Assembly (NCBI RefSeq): GCF_039523795.1
Contig: NZ_BAAAFZ010000008.1
Coordinates: 62,001 to 126,000 of the forward strand
DNA from: Craurococcus roseus
Lineage (GTDB): Bacteria; Pseudomonadota; Alphaproteobacteria; Acetobacterales; Acetobacteraceae
Length of the DNA: 64,000 nt
Reading direction: 5' to 3'
The notes under the pieces were generated by a model that was given only the letters and a program-made list of their open reading frames with translations, was not told where the DNA came from and made no database searches. The translations under genes and the position numbers were made by a program. Of the stretch, positions 26,823 through 36,323 are shown piece by piece. How positions within the stretch are numbered: position 1 is the first letter of the stretch; every line of letters starts with the position of its first letter.

Positions 26823-27655
26823 GTGACGCGCGCGGGGCAGCACGGCGGCGGCGCNNNNNNNNNNNNNNNNCGGCCGCCGCGGCGCTGGCGTTGCTGCTCG
26901 CCGCCTGTGCCGCCCGCCCCACACCGCCCGCGATCGGCGCCGCCGAGGTCGAGGCGGCCCGCCGCGGCATCGCCGCCGCCCCGCCGCCCGCCGCCCAGCC
27001 CCGCACCGCGGAGGAAGGCACGGCCATGCTCGCCTCCGCCGCTGCCCGCGTTTCCGCCGCGGCCGAGCCCGTCTGCGCCGCCTACCTGAACCGCCCCTGC
27101 GGCTTCACCGTGCGCTTCGACCCGTCGTCGGGCGCCGCCCGCGCCTTCGCCCACGGGCAAGGCCAAGTCACCCTCACCGCCGGCATGGTCCGCTTGGTGG
27201 AAACGGAAGACGAACTGGCCGCCGTGGTCGCGCACGAGTTCGGCCACCACCTCGCCGGCCACCTCAACCGCCAGCGCACGCGCGGCACGGTCGCCGGCAC
27301 GGTGGCCAGCACCGTGATCGGCGCGGTGGTGCCCTTCGGCGGCCTGGCCGGCCTGGTGATCGGCCAAGGCGCCGCGCAACTCGGCGCCGGCGCCGCCCGC
27401 CTCGCCTACTCGAAGGGGGAGGAGCGCGAAGCCGACTACCTCGGCGCTTACCTCGTCGCCCGCGCCGGCTACGACCTGGAGCGGGCCGGCAACCTTTGGG
27501 CGCGGATCGCCCGCCCCGAGGCGGCGCGGAGCGGCAGCGGCGTGGCCGGCCTGCTCGCCACCCACCCGGCCGAAGCCGAACGTCTCGCCGCGTGGCGCCG
27601 CACCACGGAGGAGATCCGCGCTTCCCCCGACCTCATACCACGGCGGGGCGGCTAG
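26823..27655 (+). CDS. M48-family metalloprotease lipoprotein (start interrupted by assembly gap)
   Basis: After the gap the frame reads a lipoprotein signal ending LALLLAACAARP, so the mature enzyme is probably anchored by a lipidated Cys in the periplasm. The catalytic zinc motif is HEFGHHLAGH near residue 125 after the gap, with the third ligand in EREADYLGAYLVARAGYD. The hydrophobic loop GTVASTVIGAVVPFGGLAG is between. Related to BepA/LoiP-type quality-control proteases of the envelope. The start is uncertain: GTG 26823 or ATG 26799 lie before the gap in another frame. The stop TAG overlaps the opposite gene's stop as CTAG. Confidence 0.85.
26855..26870. other. Assembly gap of 16 undetermined bases
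   Basis: Sixteen N at the start of the M48 peptidase gene, in a GC-rich repetitive stretch (cggcggcggc before, cggccgccgc after). The frame before and after the gap does not match at this length (see findings), so the true number of bases differs. Confidence 0.95.
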
Positions 27656-27954
27656 CCCACGCGCTCCATCTGGTCGAGCGTCACCTCGCCCGCTTGGCTG
27701 CTGAAGGCGAGCGGCCAGCCGCCGCCGCCGCCCTCCTGCGACACGCCGCCGATGCGGTGCTCGCCCGTGTCGTAGAGCGAGACCTCCCCGCCGCGCTGGA
27801 TGGCGAGGCGCCGGTGGTCGGGGAAAAAGGCGTAGCGCGTCTCGTTCTGGGCGCCGCTCGACGCCGGTTGCCCCAACTCCTCCGGCCACCAAGCCGCGCC
27901 GGCCTCCATCGGCTCCATCGGCTCCATCGGCCGCATGGGCTTCATCCGCTTCAC
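27652..27954 (-). CDS. Conserved protein of unknown function, 100 residues
   Basis: I do not know its function, but the core phrases QPASSGAQNETRYAFFPDH, RRLAIQRGGEVSLYDTGEH and RIGGVSQEGG look like a recurring alphaproteobacterial protein I have seen; I cannot name a domain with certainty. GTG 27954 lies 6 bases after GGAGGAG, better than the ATG at 27945. The N-terminus carries a repeated Met-Glu-Pro tract encoded by three perfect 9-base repeats (27905-27931). It ends tail to tail with the M48 gene, sharing CTAG. Confidence 0.6.
   Translation of the reverse strand: MKRMKPMRPMEPMEPMEAGAAWWPEELGQPASSGAQNETRYAFFPDHRRLAIQRGGEVSLYDTGEHRIGGVSQEGGGGGWPLAFSSQAGEVTLDQMERVG
27905..27931. repeat. Three perfect copies of TCCATCGGC
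   Basis: A 9-base tandem repeat inside the 100-residue protein gene encodes a PMEPMEPME-type tract on the minus strand. Copy number could change without breaking the frame. Confidence 0.85.
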
Positions 27955-28815
27955 CGTCCGCTCCTCCGGCTCCGTCGGTCCCGGCCAACGCCCGAAGCGG
28001 GGCCGGGTTGACCGGTGCGTGCCCCGCCTCTTCGCCGCGCGCCTAGGAAAGATGTCTTGCAATCCCTGGTAGAATCGTGCCATGATGTCGGAAGGTCCGC
28101 CGGAGCCGCCCAGGATGCACCCGCCGCGTTCCGCGCCACGCCGCCGCTCCGCGCTGCACGGCGTGCATCCGTCCGGAAGCGCCGGCAACCTGTGCCACGC
28201 ACGCACGTCGCCCCGCGCCGTCCCGACCGACCCGGCCCCGGTTGCCGGAGCGGGCGACCTTCGCCGCCGCGCCTCCGCCCCGGCCCTTCCATCGTGTCCG
28301 GACGCCGTGCGGGGCCGTCCGCGCAAATTGACCGAAAGCAGCGCAACGGCCAACCGGCCCATGGCCGCCGCCCGCAAGCGACCGTCATCCCGGCCTTGGC
28401 GCCCCGCCCCCGCGGACCGGCGCCCGGCGGCAGCGGCTGCCGCCACCCGCCCGGACGGCGCACGCCGGCCCGCGCCCCGGCCCGTTTGTCCGCAATCGGC
28501 ACGGAGGCGCGACGCCCGAAGGATTTGTCCGAAAGCAGCAAAAAGGCGCCCCGCCCCGGCGCGCACCGCGAGCGGGGGCGCCCTCGCCCGAGGGGCGGCC
28601 CGCCATCGCGCCAGCCGCCGCTCGCCGCCGCGCCCCGATCACATGTCCCGCCCGGCACCCGGCGGGCGCTACCGCCACCGCCGCACCGACCCAACATGGA
28701 TGGCGGAACCGAAGCGCTGGCGGATGGCTGCGAACACGGACACGGCCGGGACAAGTGGGGCGAGGGCGCTGTTCCCGCGCAGCACGGCCCGCGTGCGGCC
28801 CGGCGGCGCCGCCCG
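27955..28815. other. Gene-less stretch upstream of putA
   Basis: About 860 GC-rich bases without a supported gene on either strand. Many open frames exist but none has recognisable content. The phrase CCGAAAGCAGC occurs twice (near 28335 and 28525), the only repeat noted. The region may hold the putA leader and control sites, or the true PutA start may be upstream of my choice (ATG 28696 is in frame). Confidence 0.4.
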
Positions 28816-31800
28816 GTGAACCACGCCGCTCGCCCGTCGGCGGCGCTCGCCGAAGCGCCGAAAACCGTCCCCGAAGGCGCACCCGCGCCCTTCCTCGCCC
28901 TGGCGCGCGACACGGCCCGGCCGCGCCCGCCGTTGCGCGCCCGCGTGGACGACGCCCACAGGCGCCCGGAACCGGACTGCCTCCCGCCCCTCTTGGAGGC
29001 GGCCGCCCTGCCGGCCCCCGCGGCTCGCGCCGCGCGCGACGCCCTGGCCCGCCGCCTGGTCGAGTCGCTCCGCGCCAAGGCCGCCCGGCGCGGCGGCGTG
29101 GAAGCGCTGGTGCAGGAGTTCTCGCTCTCCTCGGAGGAGGGCGTGGCCCTGATGTGCCTCGCCGAAGCCCTGCTCCGCATCCCGGACAGCGCCACCCGCG
29201 ACGCCCTGATCCGCGACAAGGTGTCCGCCCGCGACTGGCGCTCGCATGTCGGCCACAGCCCGTCGCTGTTCGTGAACGCCGCCGCCTGGGGCCTCGTCGT
29301 CACCGGCAAGCTGGTTTCCACCAACAGCGAAGCCGGTCTGGCCGCCGCCCTCACCCGCCTGATCGGCCGCGGCGGCGAGCCGGTGATCCGCCGCGGCGTG
29401 GACCTCGCCATGCGGATGCTCGGCGAGCAATTCGTCTGCGGCCAAACCATCGAGGAGGCGCTGGCCAACGCCCGCCGCATGGAGGCCAAGGGCTTCCGCC
29501 ACTCCTTCGACATGCTGGGCGAGGCCGCCGCCACCGCCGCCGACGCCGAGCGCTACCTGCGCGATTACGAGGGCGCCATCCACGCCATCGGCCGCGCCGC
29601 CGAGGGCCGCGGCGTGGTGGACGGCCCCGGCATCTCCGTGAAGCTCTCCGCCCTGCACCCGCGCTACTCCCGCGCCCAGCGCGAGCGCGTGATGGGCGAA
29701 CTGCTGCCGCGGGTCCTGTCCCTCGCCGTTCTCGCCCGCCGCTACGACATCGGCTTGAACATCGACGCCGAGGAAGCCGACCGGCTCGACCTCTCGCTCG
29801 ACATCCTGGAGTCCCTCTGCTTCGCGCCGGAACTGGCCGGCTGGGACGGCATCGGCTTCGTGGCGCAAGCCTACGGCAAGCGCGCCTTCTTCGTGGTCGA
29901 CTGGCTGGTTGACCTCGCCCGTCGCAGCGGCCACCGCCTGATGGTCCGTCTGGTGAAGGGCGCCTACTGGGACAGCGAGATCAAGCGCGCCCAGGCGGAC
30001 GGCCTGGAGGACTTCCCGGTCTTCACCCGCAAGCTCCACACCGACGTCTCCTACCTCGCCTGCGCCCGCAAGCTGCTGGACGCGCCCGACGCGGTGTTCC
30101 CGCAATTCGCCACCCACAACGCCCAGACGCTGGCGACCATCCACACGATGGCCGGCCCCGAGTTCCGCCCCGGCCGCTACGAATTCCAATGCCTGCACGG
30201 CATGGGCGAACCGCTCTACGAGGAGGTGGTCGGCCCGGCGAAGCTCGACCGCCCCTGCCGCATCTACGCCCCCGTCGGCACGCACGAGACCCTGCTCGCT
30301 TACCTCGTGCGGCGCCTTTTGGAGAACGGCGCCAACTCCTCCTTCGTCAACCGCATCGGCGACCCCTCGGTCCCGGTCGAGGCGCTGACCGCCGACCCGG
30401 TCGAAGCCGCGCGCGCGGTCGAACCGGCGCCGGGTGCCCCCCACCCCCGCATCGCCCTGCCGCGCGACCTGTTCCGGCCGGAACGGCCGAACTCCGCCGG
30501 GCTGGATTTGTCCGATGAGCGCAAACTCGCCGCGCTCTCCGCCGCCCTGCTCGCCGGCGCCGGAGCGCCGCTCCGCGCCGCCCCGCTGCTCGGCGACGGC
30601 GAAGCCCCGGGCGAAGCGCGTGAGATCCGCAACCCCGCCGACCGCCGCGACCTCGTCGGCCACGTGGTCGAGGCGGCGCCGGAAACGGTGGACGCCGCCC
30701 TCGCGCAAGCCGAAGCCTTCGCGCCCCGCTGGGCCTCCACCCCGCCCGCCGACCGCGCCGCGCTGCTGGAGCGCGCGGCCGACCTCATGGAAGGCCGGAT
30801 GCCGGCGCTCCTCGGGCCCATCGTGCGCGAAGCGGGCAAGTCGCTCGCCAACGCCGTGTCCGAGGTGCGCGAGGCCGTGGATTTCCTACGCTACTACGCC
30901 GCGCAGGTCCGCCGGGGCTTCAACAACGCCACCCATCGGCCGCTCGGCCCAGTGGTGTGCATCAGCCCCTGGAACTTCCCGCTAGCCATCTTCACCGGCC
31001 AGGTCGCCGCCGCCCTCGCCGCCGGCAACCCGGCCATCGCCAAGCCGGCGGAGGAAACGCCCCTCATCGCCGCCCTCGCCGTGCACCTGCTGCGCGAAGC
31101 CGGCGTGCCGCCCGCCGCGGTGCAGCTCCTGCCCGGCGGGGGCGAGGTCGGCGCCCGCTTGGTGGCCGACCCGCGCGCCTGCGGCGTCATGTTCACCGGC
31201 TCCACCGACGTCGCGCGCCTGATCGCGCGCGAGCTCGCGGAGCGCCTCGGCCCGGACAACCGCCCCGTGCCGCTGATCGCCGAAACCGGCGGCCAGAACG
31301 CCCTGGTCGTGGACAGCTCCGCCCTCGCCGAGCAGGTGGTCGCCGACGCCCTCGCCTCCGCCTTCGACAGCGCCGGCCAGCGCTGCTCCGCCCTCCGTGT
31401 CCTCTGCGTGCAGGAGGACGTTGCCGACCGGACGCTCGCCATGCTCAAAGGCGCGATGGCGGAGCTGTCAGTCGGCAACCCCGACCGCCTTTCCACCGAC
31501 GTCGGCCCGGTCATCACCGAGGAAGCGCGGCGCGACATCCTCGGCCACGTCGAAGCCATGCGCCGCAAAGGCCGCCCGGTCCACGCCGCCCATTTGTCCG
31601 AAAGCTGCCGCCACGGCACCTTCGTCGCGCCCACCTTGATCGAGATCGAAAGCATCGCCGAGCTGGAGCGCGAAGTCTTCGGCCCGGTGCTGCACGTGCT
31701 GCGCTTCCGCCGCGACCGGCTGGACGCGCTCTTGGACGAGGTCAACGCCACCGGCTACGCCCTGACCTTCGGCGTCCACTCGCGCATAGACGAGACCATC

Positions 31801-32562
31801 GCGCGGGCGACCGAGCGCTCCGCGGCCGGCAACGCCTACGTCAACCGCAACACGATCGGCGCCGTGGTCGGTTCCCAGCCCTTCGGCGGGCGCGGCCTGT
31901 CCGGCACCGGCCCGAAGGCCGGCGGGCCGCTGTACCTGCGCCGGTTGCTCTCATCCCGCCCGCCGGAGCCGGACCTGCCGCGGGCGCCCGCGCCGCCGCC
32001 GGCCGCCGCGGTCGCGTGGCGCGACTGGCTGAAGGCGCGCGGCCACACGGAGGCCGCCGGACGCTGCGCCCGCTACGCCGAACGCTCCCGCCTGGGGCTG
32101 CGCCTCGACCTGCCCGGCCCGGTGGGCGAGGCGAACGCCTACTACTTGCGGCCGAAAGGCACCCTGCTCTGCGCGCCCGCCACCGAGTCCGGCCTGTTCG
32201 CGCAGATCGGCGCCGCGCTCGCCACCGGCAACACCGCGCGGGTCCTCGCCCCGCCCGCCCTCCTGGCCGCCATCGCGGACCTGCCGGCCGATCTGACCGG
32301 CCGAGTGACGACGGCCACGAGCCTTCAAGGCACCGCCGAGTGCGCCGCCGTGCTGTTCGAGGGGGGCCGCGACGCGCTCCGAAGCCTGGCCGAGCAAATC
32401 GCGGCCATGCCCGGGCCGATCCGGCCTATTTTCGCGGCCAGGCCCGAAAGCCTGCGAACCGGCGAGGAAGAACAATCGTTGGAGTTCCTCCTGGACGAAC
32501 GCTCCGTCAGCACCAATACCGCTGCGGCCGGTGGGAACGCGAGCCTGCTGGCCATCGGTTGA
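28816..32562 (+). CDS. putA: Bifunctional proline dehydrogenase / L-glutamate gamma-semialdehyde dehydrogenase
   Basis: This roughly 1,248-residue PutA oxidises proline to glutamate in two coupled steps. The FAD-binding proline dehydrogenase barrel spans about residues 150-480: SVKLSALHPRY, NIDAEEADRLDLSLDI, RLVKGAYWDSEIKRAQ. The aldehyde dehydrogenase domain spans about 560-1050: NFPLAIFTGQVAAALAAGN, AETGGQNALVV, and catalytic Cys in FDSAGQRCSALR. A C-terminal extension of about 190 residues resembles the second ALDH-like fold of long PutAs. The N-terminus lacks the ribbon-helix-helix repressor domain of enteric PutA. GTG 28816 is my best start from alignment to HRRPEPD, without a good ribosome site. 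Confidence 0.93.
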   Translation: MNHAARPSAALAEAPKTVPEGAPAPFLALARDTARPRPPLRARVDDAHRRPEPDCLPPLLEAAALPAPAARAARDALARRLVESLRAKAARRGGVEALVQEFSLSSEEGVALMCLAEALLRIPDSATRDALIRDKVSARDWRSHVGHSPSLFVNAAAWGLVVTGKLVSTNSEAGLAAALTRLIGRGGEPVIRRGVDLAMRMLGEQFVCGQTIEEALANARRMEAKGFRHSFDMLGEAAATAADAERYLRDYEGAIHAIGRAAEGRGVVDGPGISVKLSALHPRYSRAQRERVMGELLPRVLSLAVLARRYDIGLNIDAEEADRLDLSLDILESLCFAPELAGWDGIGFVAQAYGKRAFFVVDWLVDLARRSGHRLMVRLVKGAYWDSEIKRAQADGLEDFPVFTRKLHTDVSYLACARKLLDAPDAVFPQFATHNAQTLATIHTMAGPEFRPGRYEFQCLHGMGEPLYEEVVGPAKLDRPCRIYAPVGTHETLLAYLVRRLLENGANSSFVNRIGDPSVPVEALTADPVEAARAVEPAPGAPHPRIALPRDLFRPERPNSAGLDLSDERKLAALSAALLAGAGAPLRAAPLLGDGEAPGEAREIRNPADRRDLVGHVVEAAPETVDAALAQAEAFAPRWASTPPADRAALLERAADLMEGRMPALLGPIVREAGKSLANAVSEVREAVDFLRYYAAQVRRGFNNATHRPLGPVVCISPWNFPLAIFTGQVAAALAAGNPAIAKPAEETPLIAALAVHLLREAGVPPAAVQLLPGGGEVGARLVADPRACGVMFTGSTDVARLIARELAERLGPDNRPVPLIAETGGQNALVVDSSALAEQVVADALASAFDSAGQRCSALRVLCVQEDVADRTLAMLKGAMAELSVGNPDRLSTDVGPVITEEARRDILGHVEAMRRKGRPVHAAHLSESCRHGTFVAPTLIEIESIAELEREVFGPVLHVLRFRRDRLDALLDEVNATGYALTFGVHSRIDETIARATERSAAGNAYVNRNTIGAVVGSQPFGGRGLSGTGPKAGGPLYLRRLLSSRPPEPDLPRAPAPPPAAAVAWRDWLKARGHTEAAGRCARYAERSRLGLRLDLPGPVGEANAYYLRPKGTLLCAPATESGLFAQIGAALATGNTARVLAPPALLAAIADLPADLTGRVTTATSLQGTAECAAVLFEGGRDALRSLAEQIAAMPGPIRPIFAARPESLRTGEEEQSLEFLLDERSVSTNTAAAGGNASLLAIG

Positions 32563-32622
32563 GACGGGGGGCACGAACGGGTGGATCGTTCCATTTCCAA
32601 TAGCCTGCGCGCCTCTCGGTTG

Positions 32623-32631
32623 TGTTATGAT
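32623..32631 (+). promoter_or_regulatory. Extended -10 promoter element before the EEP gene
   Basis: TG, one base, then TATGAT (32626-32631) matches an extended -10 element and stands out in this GC-rich DNA. It lies 17 bases before the ATG at 32649. No good -35 is seen, as is usual with extended -10 sites. Confidence 0.4.
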
Positions 32632-32648
32632 AGGGGTAACCACCACGT

Positions 32649-33314
32649 ATGGGCACCATGATCAGGATCATAAGCTGGAACCTCCTCCGCTTGGTCGGTG
32701 CCTCCCTGCACGACGTCGCCCGGTTGATCGAGAAGCAGCACCCCGACCTCCTGCTCATGCAGGAAGCCACGGAGGTTATGGACGGCCTGCCCTCGCTCCT
32801 CGGCGGCCACTACCACCGCGCCGTGCTGCCCGGCCGCGTCCACGGCTTGGCGGCCTGGAGTCCGGCGCGCCTGCCCGCCGGCACGCCCTCCGTGCTGCGC
32901 CTGCCCTCCGGCGCCATCGTGCAGCGCGTCTGCCAGATCCTGGAGTTCGAACAGTTCACGGTGGCCAACGTCCACCTGTCGCACGGCCAGGTGCTGAATC
33001 GCCGCCAGCTCCGGCGCATCGCCGGCGTCCTGCCCGCCCGCGCCGCCATCCTCGGCGACTTCAACCTGGTCGGCCCGACCTTCCTGCCCGGCTTCCGTGA
33101 CGTCGGCCCGCGCGAGCCGACCCACATCGCCGGTGACATGATGCCGTTGCGGATCGACCGCTGCGTCGTCCGCGGCCTCGTCTGCCACGCCGCCAGCGCC
33201 CTGGACCGCGGCGCCTCGGACCACCGGCCGATCAGCGTCGAGCTGCGCGCGGCGACGGCCGGCGTCCCGCTGCACCCCGCCGCCGCGGTGGAGGTGCCGG
33301 CCGTGGCGGCCTGA
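32649..33314 (+). CDS. Endonuclease/exonuclease/phosphatase (EEP) family protein
   Basis: This 221-residue protein has the EEP fold motifs in order: IISWNLLR, LLLMQEAT, VANVHLSHGQ, LGDFNLVGP, and the terminal SDHRPISVE with catalytic Asp-His. Such enzymes hydrolyse phosphodiester bonds in nucleic acids, inositol phosphates or lipids. In E. coli an EEP gene (ybhP) stands beside the cardiolipin synthase gene clsB. Here the convergent neighbour is likewise a cardiolipin synthase-like gene whose stop is 6 bases away, so a lipid-related role is plausible. It is shorter than most EEP proteins. Confidence 0.85.
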   Translation: MGTMIRIISWNLLRLVGASLHDVARLIEKQHPDLLLMQEATEVMDGLPSLLGGHYHRAVLPGRVHGLAAWSPARLPAGTPSVLRLPSGAIVQRVCQILEFEQFTVANVHLSHGQVLNRRQLRRIAGVLPARAAILGDFNLVGPTFLPGFRDVGPREPTHIAGDMMPLRIDRCVVRGLVCHAASALDRGASDHRPISVELRAATAGVPLHPAAAVEVPAVAA

Positions 33315-33319
33315 CACGG

Positions 33320-34795
33320 TTACAAGTAGGGCTCGATCGGCAGCCACCCCAGCACGCGCGCCAGGACGCGGCGGGTCAAGGTGGTCCCCGGTTCGCCGTG
33401 GACCGGCCCGCCCGCCGACCCGTCCTCCCAGACCAGCAGCCCGGCATCGTCCAGCCGCACCACCCAACTCCGCGCCGGGTCGGAAAGCCGCTCGATCTCC
33501 CCCCGCAACCGCTCCGCCACCGCCGGGTGCCGCACGAAGGTCCCCATCTCCGTGTTGAGATGGGCCGAGCGCGGATCGAAGTTGAACGACCCAACGAAGG
33601 CCAGCTCGCCGTCCACGCAGAAAGCCTTGGTGTGCAGGCTGGCGTTGCCGCCGGACCCGAGCAGGCTCGCCCCCTCTTGCCCCCCGCGCTTCAGCTCCCG
33701 CAGCTCCACGCCCGCCCGCAGCAGGCGCCGCCGCCGCCGCGCGTAGCCGCCATGGACCGCCAGCACGTCCGTCGCCGCCAGCGAGTTCGTCACCACCACC
33801 ACTCGCACCCCGCGGCGGACCAGCCCGGCCAGCAGCTTCGCCCCGCGCCGGCCGGGCACGAAGTACGGCGAGACGATGAGCGCCTCGCGCCGCGCCGCGC
33901 CGATGGCGGCCCGGACCTCGGCCAGCATCCCCGGCGCGCGGCGCCGCCCGAGGCCCTTGCGCGGCGGGTCGGCGGCGATGCGGACCCGGTCCACGGGGAC
34001 CAGCACGCGCCCGTCCGCCAGCAGCGCGGCCAAATCCGGGCCGGCGGCGGATTGCGCGAGGTACTCCGCCCCCTCCTGGCCCACGGCCGAGGCTTCGAGC
34101 CGCCGGCGCAGCCCGGGGAGCCCGCCCGGCTTGTCCGCGCGCTTCCGCACGGCCGCCGCCGCGGCCAGCGCTTCGAGCGCGCGGGCGCGGACGCTGTGCC
34201 AGTAGCGGTCGAACTGCGCGACCGCCTCAGCCGCCGAAACGCCCTCCACCACGAGGTCGAGGTCGCGGAAGTTGAACTGCTTGGCGGCGTCGAAGTATTC
34301 GTCGCCGATGTTGCGGCCGCCGCCCACGAACAGCCGGCCGTCGGCGATCCAGGCCTTGTTGTGCATCCGGTGGTTCAGGCGGTAGCTCGCCAGCAGGAAG
34401 TCCACCGCCGCGCCCAGGGTGCCCCAGGTGCGGACGCGGAAGGGGTTGTAGAGCCGGATCTCCACCGAAGGGTGCTCGGCGAGGGCCATCAGCGCGCGTT
34501 CGTTGCCGCGCACGTAGAGGTCGTCCAGCAGCACCCGGACGCGCACGCCGCGGTCCGCCGCGCCGAGCACCTCGCGGGCGAGCAGCGCGCCGGTCACGTC
34601 CTCGTTCCAGGTGTAGTATTGCAGGTCCAGCGTTTCGGCGGCGGCACGCGCGCTCCGGGCGCGCAGCGCGAAGGCGGCGCGGTTGTCGGGCACGAGCGAC
34701 ACGCCGGCGGCGCCCGGCGCGTCCAGCACCGGGATGGATTCGGGCGCGCCGGCCGGCGCCATGCCGTGCCGCGCCGCCACTCCGGGGTCGTCCAT
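33320..34795 (-). CDS. Phospholipase D / cardiolipin synthase-like protein (ClsC-like)
   Basis: This 491-residue protein has two HKD catalytic motifs: HNKAWIADGRLFVGGGRNIGDEYF near residue 145 (split as HNKAWIADGRLF and GGGRNIGDEYF) and SLHTKAFCVDGELAFVGSFN near 390. No N-terminal transmembrane helices are seen, which fits ClsC/ClsB more than ClsA. Expected activity is phosphatidyl transfer to make cardiolipin or phospholipid hydrolysis at the membrane. ATG 34795 has TTGGAG upstream. It converges on the EEP gene. Confidence 0.88.
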   Translation of the reverse strand: MDDPGVAARHGMAPAGAPESIPVLDAPGAAGVSLVPDNRAAFALRARSARAAAETLDLQYYTWNEDVTGALLAREVLGAADRGVRVRVLLDDLYVRGNERALMALAEHPSVEIRLYNPFRVRTWGTLGAAVDFLLASYRLNHRMHNKAWIADGRLFVGGGRNIGDEYFDAAKQFNFRDLDLVVEGVSAAEAVAQFDRYWHSVRARALEALAAAAAVRKRADKPGGLPGLRRRLEASAVGQEGAEYLAQSAAGPDLAALLADGRVLVPVDRVRIAADPPRKGLGRRRAPGMLAEVRAAIGAARREALIVSPYFVPGRRGAKLLAGLVRRGVRVVVVTNSLAATDVLAVHGGYARRRRRLLRAGVELRELKRGGQEGASLLGSGGNASLHTKAFCVDGELAFVGSFNFDPRSAHLNTEMGTFVRHPAVAERLRGEIERLSDPARSWVVRLDDAGLLVWEDGSAGGPVHGEPGTTLTRRVLARVLGWLPIEPYL

Positions 34796-35113
34796 CGCCG
34801 CTCCAACAAGCGCCAAACCGTCCTGCTCCCTTCCGACCCGCGGCCCCCGCGCGGGGACGCCGCGGGGACCGGACCCTATATGGCGCACCGCCCGGCGCCC
34901 GCCGACACCGGAACGCAAACCGGGAGGGCGCCGTTCGCGGGGGCGCCGGAACCGAAGGGCTTGCCGCATCTTCGTGGGATAGCGCGCCCGCGACGCGGCG
35001 ACTCCCGACCGGAACCGCACGGGGCTGCGGGTGTGCCGGCGGCGACCGCGCGGCTGCCGTCGTCTAGAAAGGTGCGCGTGGGGTGGCGCGGCGGCAGTGG
35101 AGGAGCGGCAGCG
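34796..35113. other. Divergent intergenic region, PLD gene and Bug remnant
   Basis: About 318 bases with no supported gene or RNA. It presumably holds the promoter of the PLD gene and the original promoter of the Bug gene. Confidence 0.5.
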
Positions 35114-35440
<327 letters not shown>

Positions 35441-35459
35441 CGGCGCGGGCCGCACCTCC

Positions 35460-36215
35460 TTGCTCCGCCTCCTCACCTACAACGTCCGCAGTTGCCGCGG
35501 CACCGACGGGCGGCTCTCGCCCGAACGGATCGCGGAGGTGATCGCCGGCGCGCGGCCCGACGTGGTGGCGCTCCAGGAACTCGACATGGGCCGGGCCCGG
35601 ACCAACGGGTTGGACCAGGCGCACGCCGTGGCGCAGGAACTCGGGATGCGCTTCCACTTCCACCCCGCCCTCCACGTGGAAGAGGAGCGCTACGGCGACG
35701 CCTTGCTGAGCGCCCTGCCGATGCGGCTGGTGAAGGCGGGGCCGCTGCCGGGCCTGTCGCGCCTCCCGTTGCTGGAGCCGCGCGGTGCGCTCTGGGTCGC
35801 GGTGGACCTCGGCGGGGGGGTCGAGTTGCAGGTGGTCAACACGCATCTCGGCCTGGTGGCGCGCGAACGGCTCGCGCAGGCCGCGGCGCTGCTCGGGGCG
35901 GGGTGGCTCGGGCACCCGGATTGCCGGGGAAAGCCGGCGGTGCTGCTCGGCGACTTCAACGCGGTGTCGCGGTCGCCCGCCTACAGGCTCCTGGCGGGGC
36001 GGCTGCGCGACGCGCAGCGCGCGGTGCCGGGGCACCGGCCGCGCCCGACTTTCCCCGCGCGCTGGCCGGTGATCCGCATAGACCACGTCTTCCTGGGCGA
36101 AGGCGTGGAGGCGCTGCGGGCGGAGGCGCGCCGGGGCGTGGTGGAGCGCGTGGCGTCCGACCACCTGCCGCTGGTCGTGGACGTGGAGGTCGCGGGGGCG
36201 CCGCCGGCCCGGTAG
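35460..36215 (+). CDS. Endonuclease/exonuclease/phosphatase (EEP) family protein, second copy
   Basis: This 251-residue EEP protein has LLTYNVRSC at the N-terminus, VVALQELDMGRART, VVNTHLGL, LLGDFNAVS, IRIDHVFLG and VASDHLPLVVDV, a complete set of catalytic motifs. No ATG or GTG precedes the first strand in frame, so TTG 35460 is taken as start, 19 bases after the Bug remnant stop. Translation may depend on the remnant. It is convergent with a second PLD gene, repeating the EEP-PLD pairing seen at 32.6-34.8 kb. About 25 percent-level resemblance to the first EEP is only an impression. Confidence 0.83.
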   Translation: MLRLLTYNVRSCRGTDGRLSPERIAEVIAGARPDVVALQELDMGRARTNGLDQAHAVAQELGMRFHFHPALHVEEERYGDALLSALPMRLVKAGPLPGLSRLPLLEPRGALWVAVDLGGGVELQVVNTHLGLVARERLAQAAALLGAGWLGHPDCRGKPAVLLGDFNAVSRSPAYRLLAGRLRDAQRAVPGHRPRPTFPARWPVIRIDHVFLGEGVEALRAEARRGVVERVASDHLPLVVDVEVAGAPPAR

Positions 36216-36323
36216 CGCCTGGAGCGCGTTTCGGCTGACCGCTCCCTGGTCGGCGCGCTCTGGCTTGTTGCCTCGGCGAGCGTCCTCACGCGCCCGACCG
36301 GAGATGGTCGGGCGCGATCTGCT

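Noticed and set aside
33398..34800. Plus-strand frame running over the PLD gene into the Bug remnant
   Set aside because: The 5' portion is a shadow of the PLD gene; only the last 108 codons are supported.
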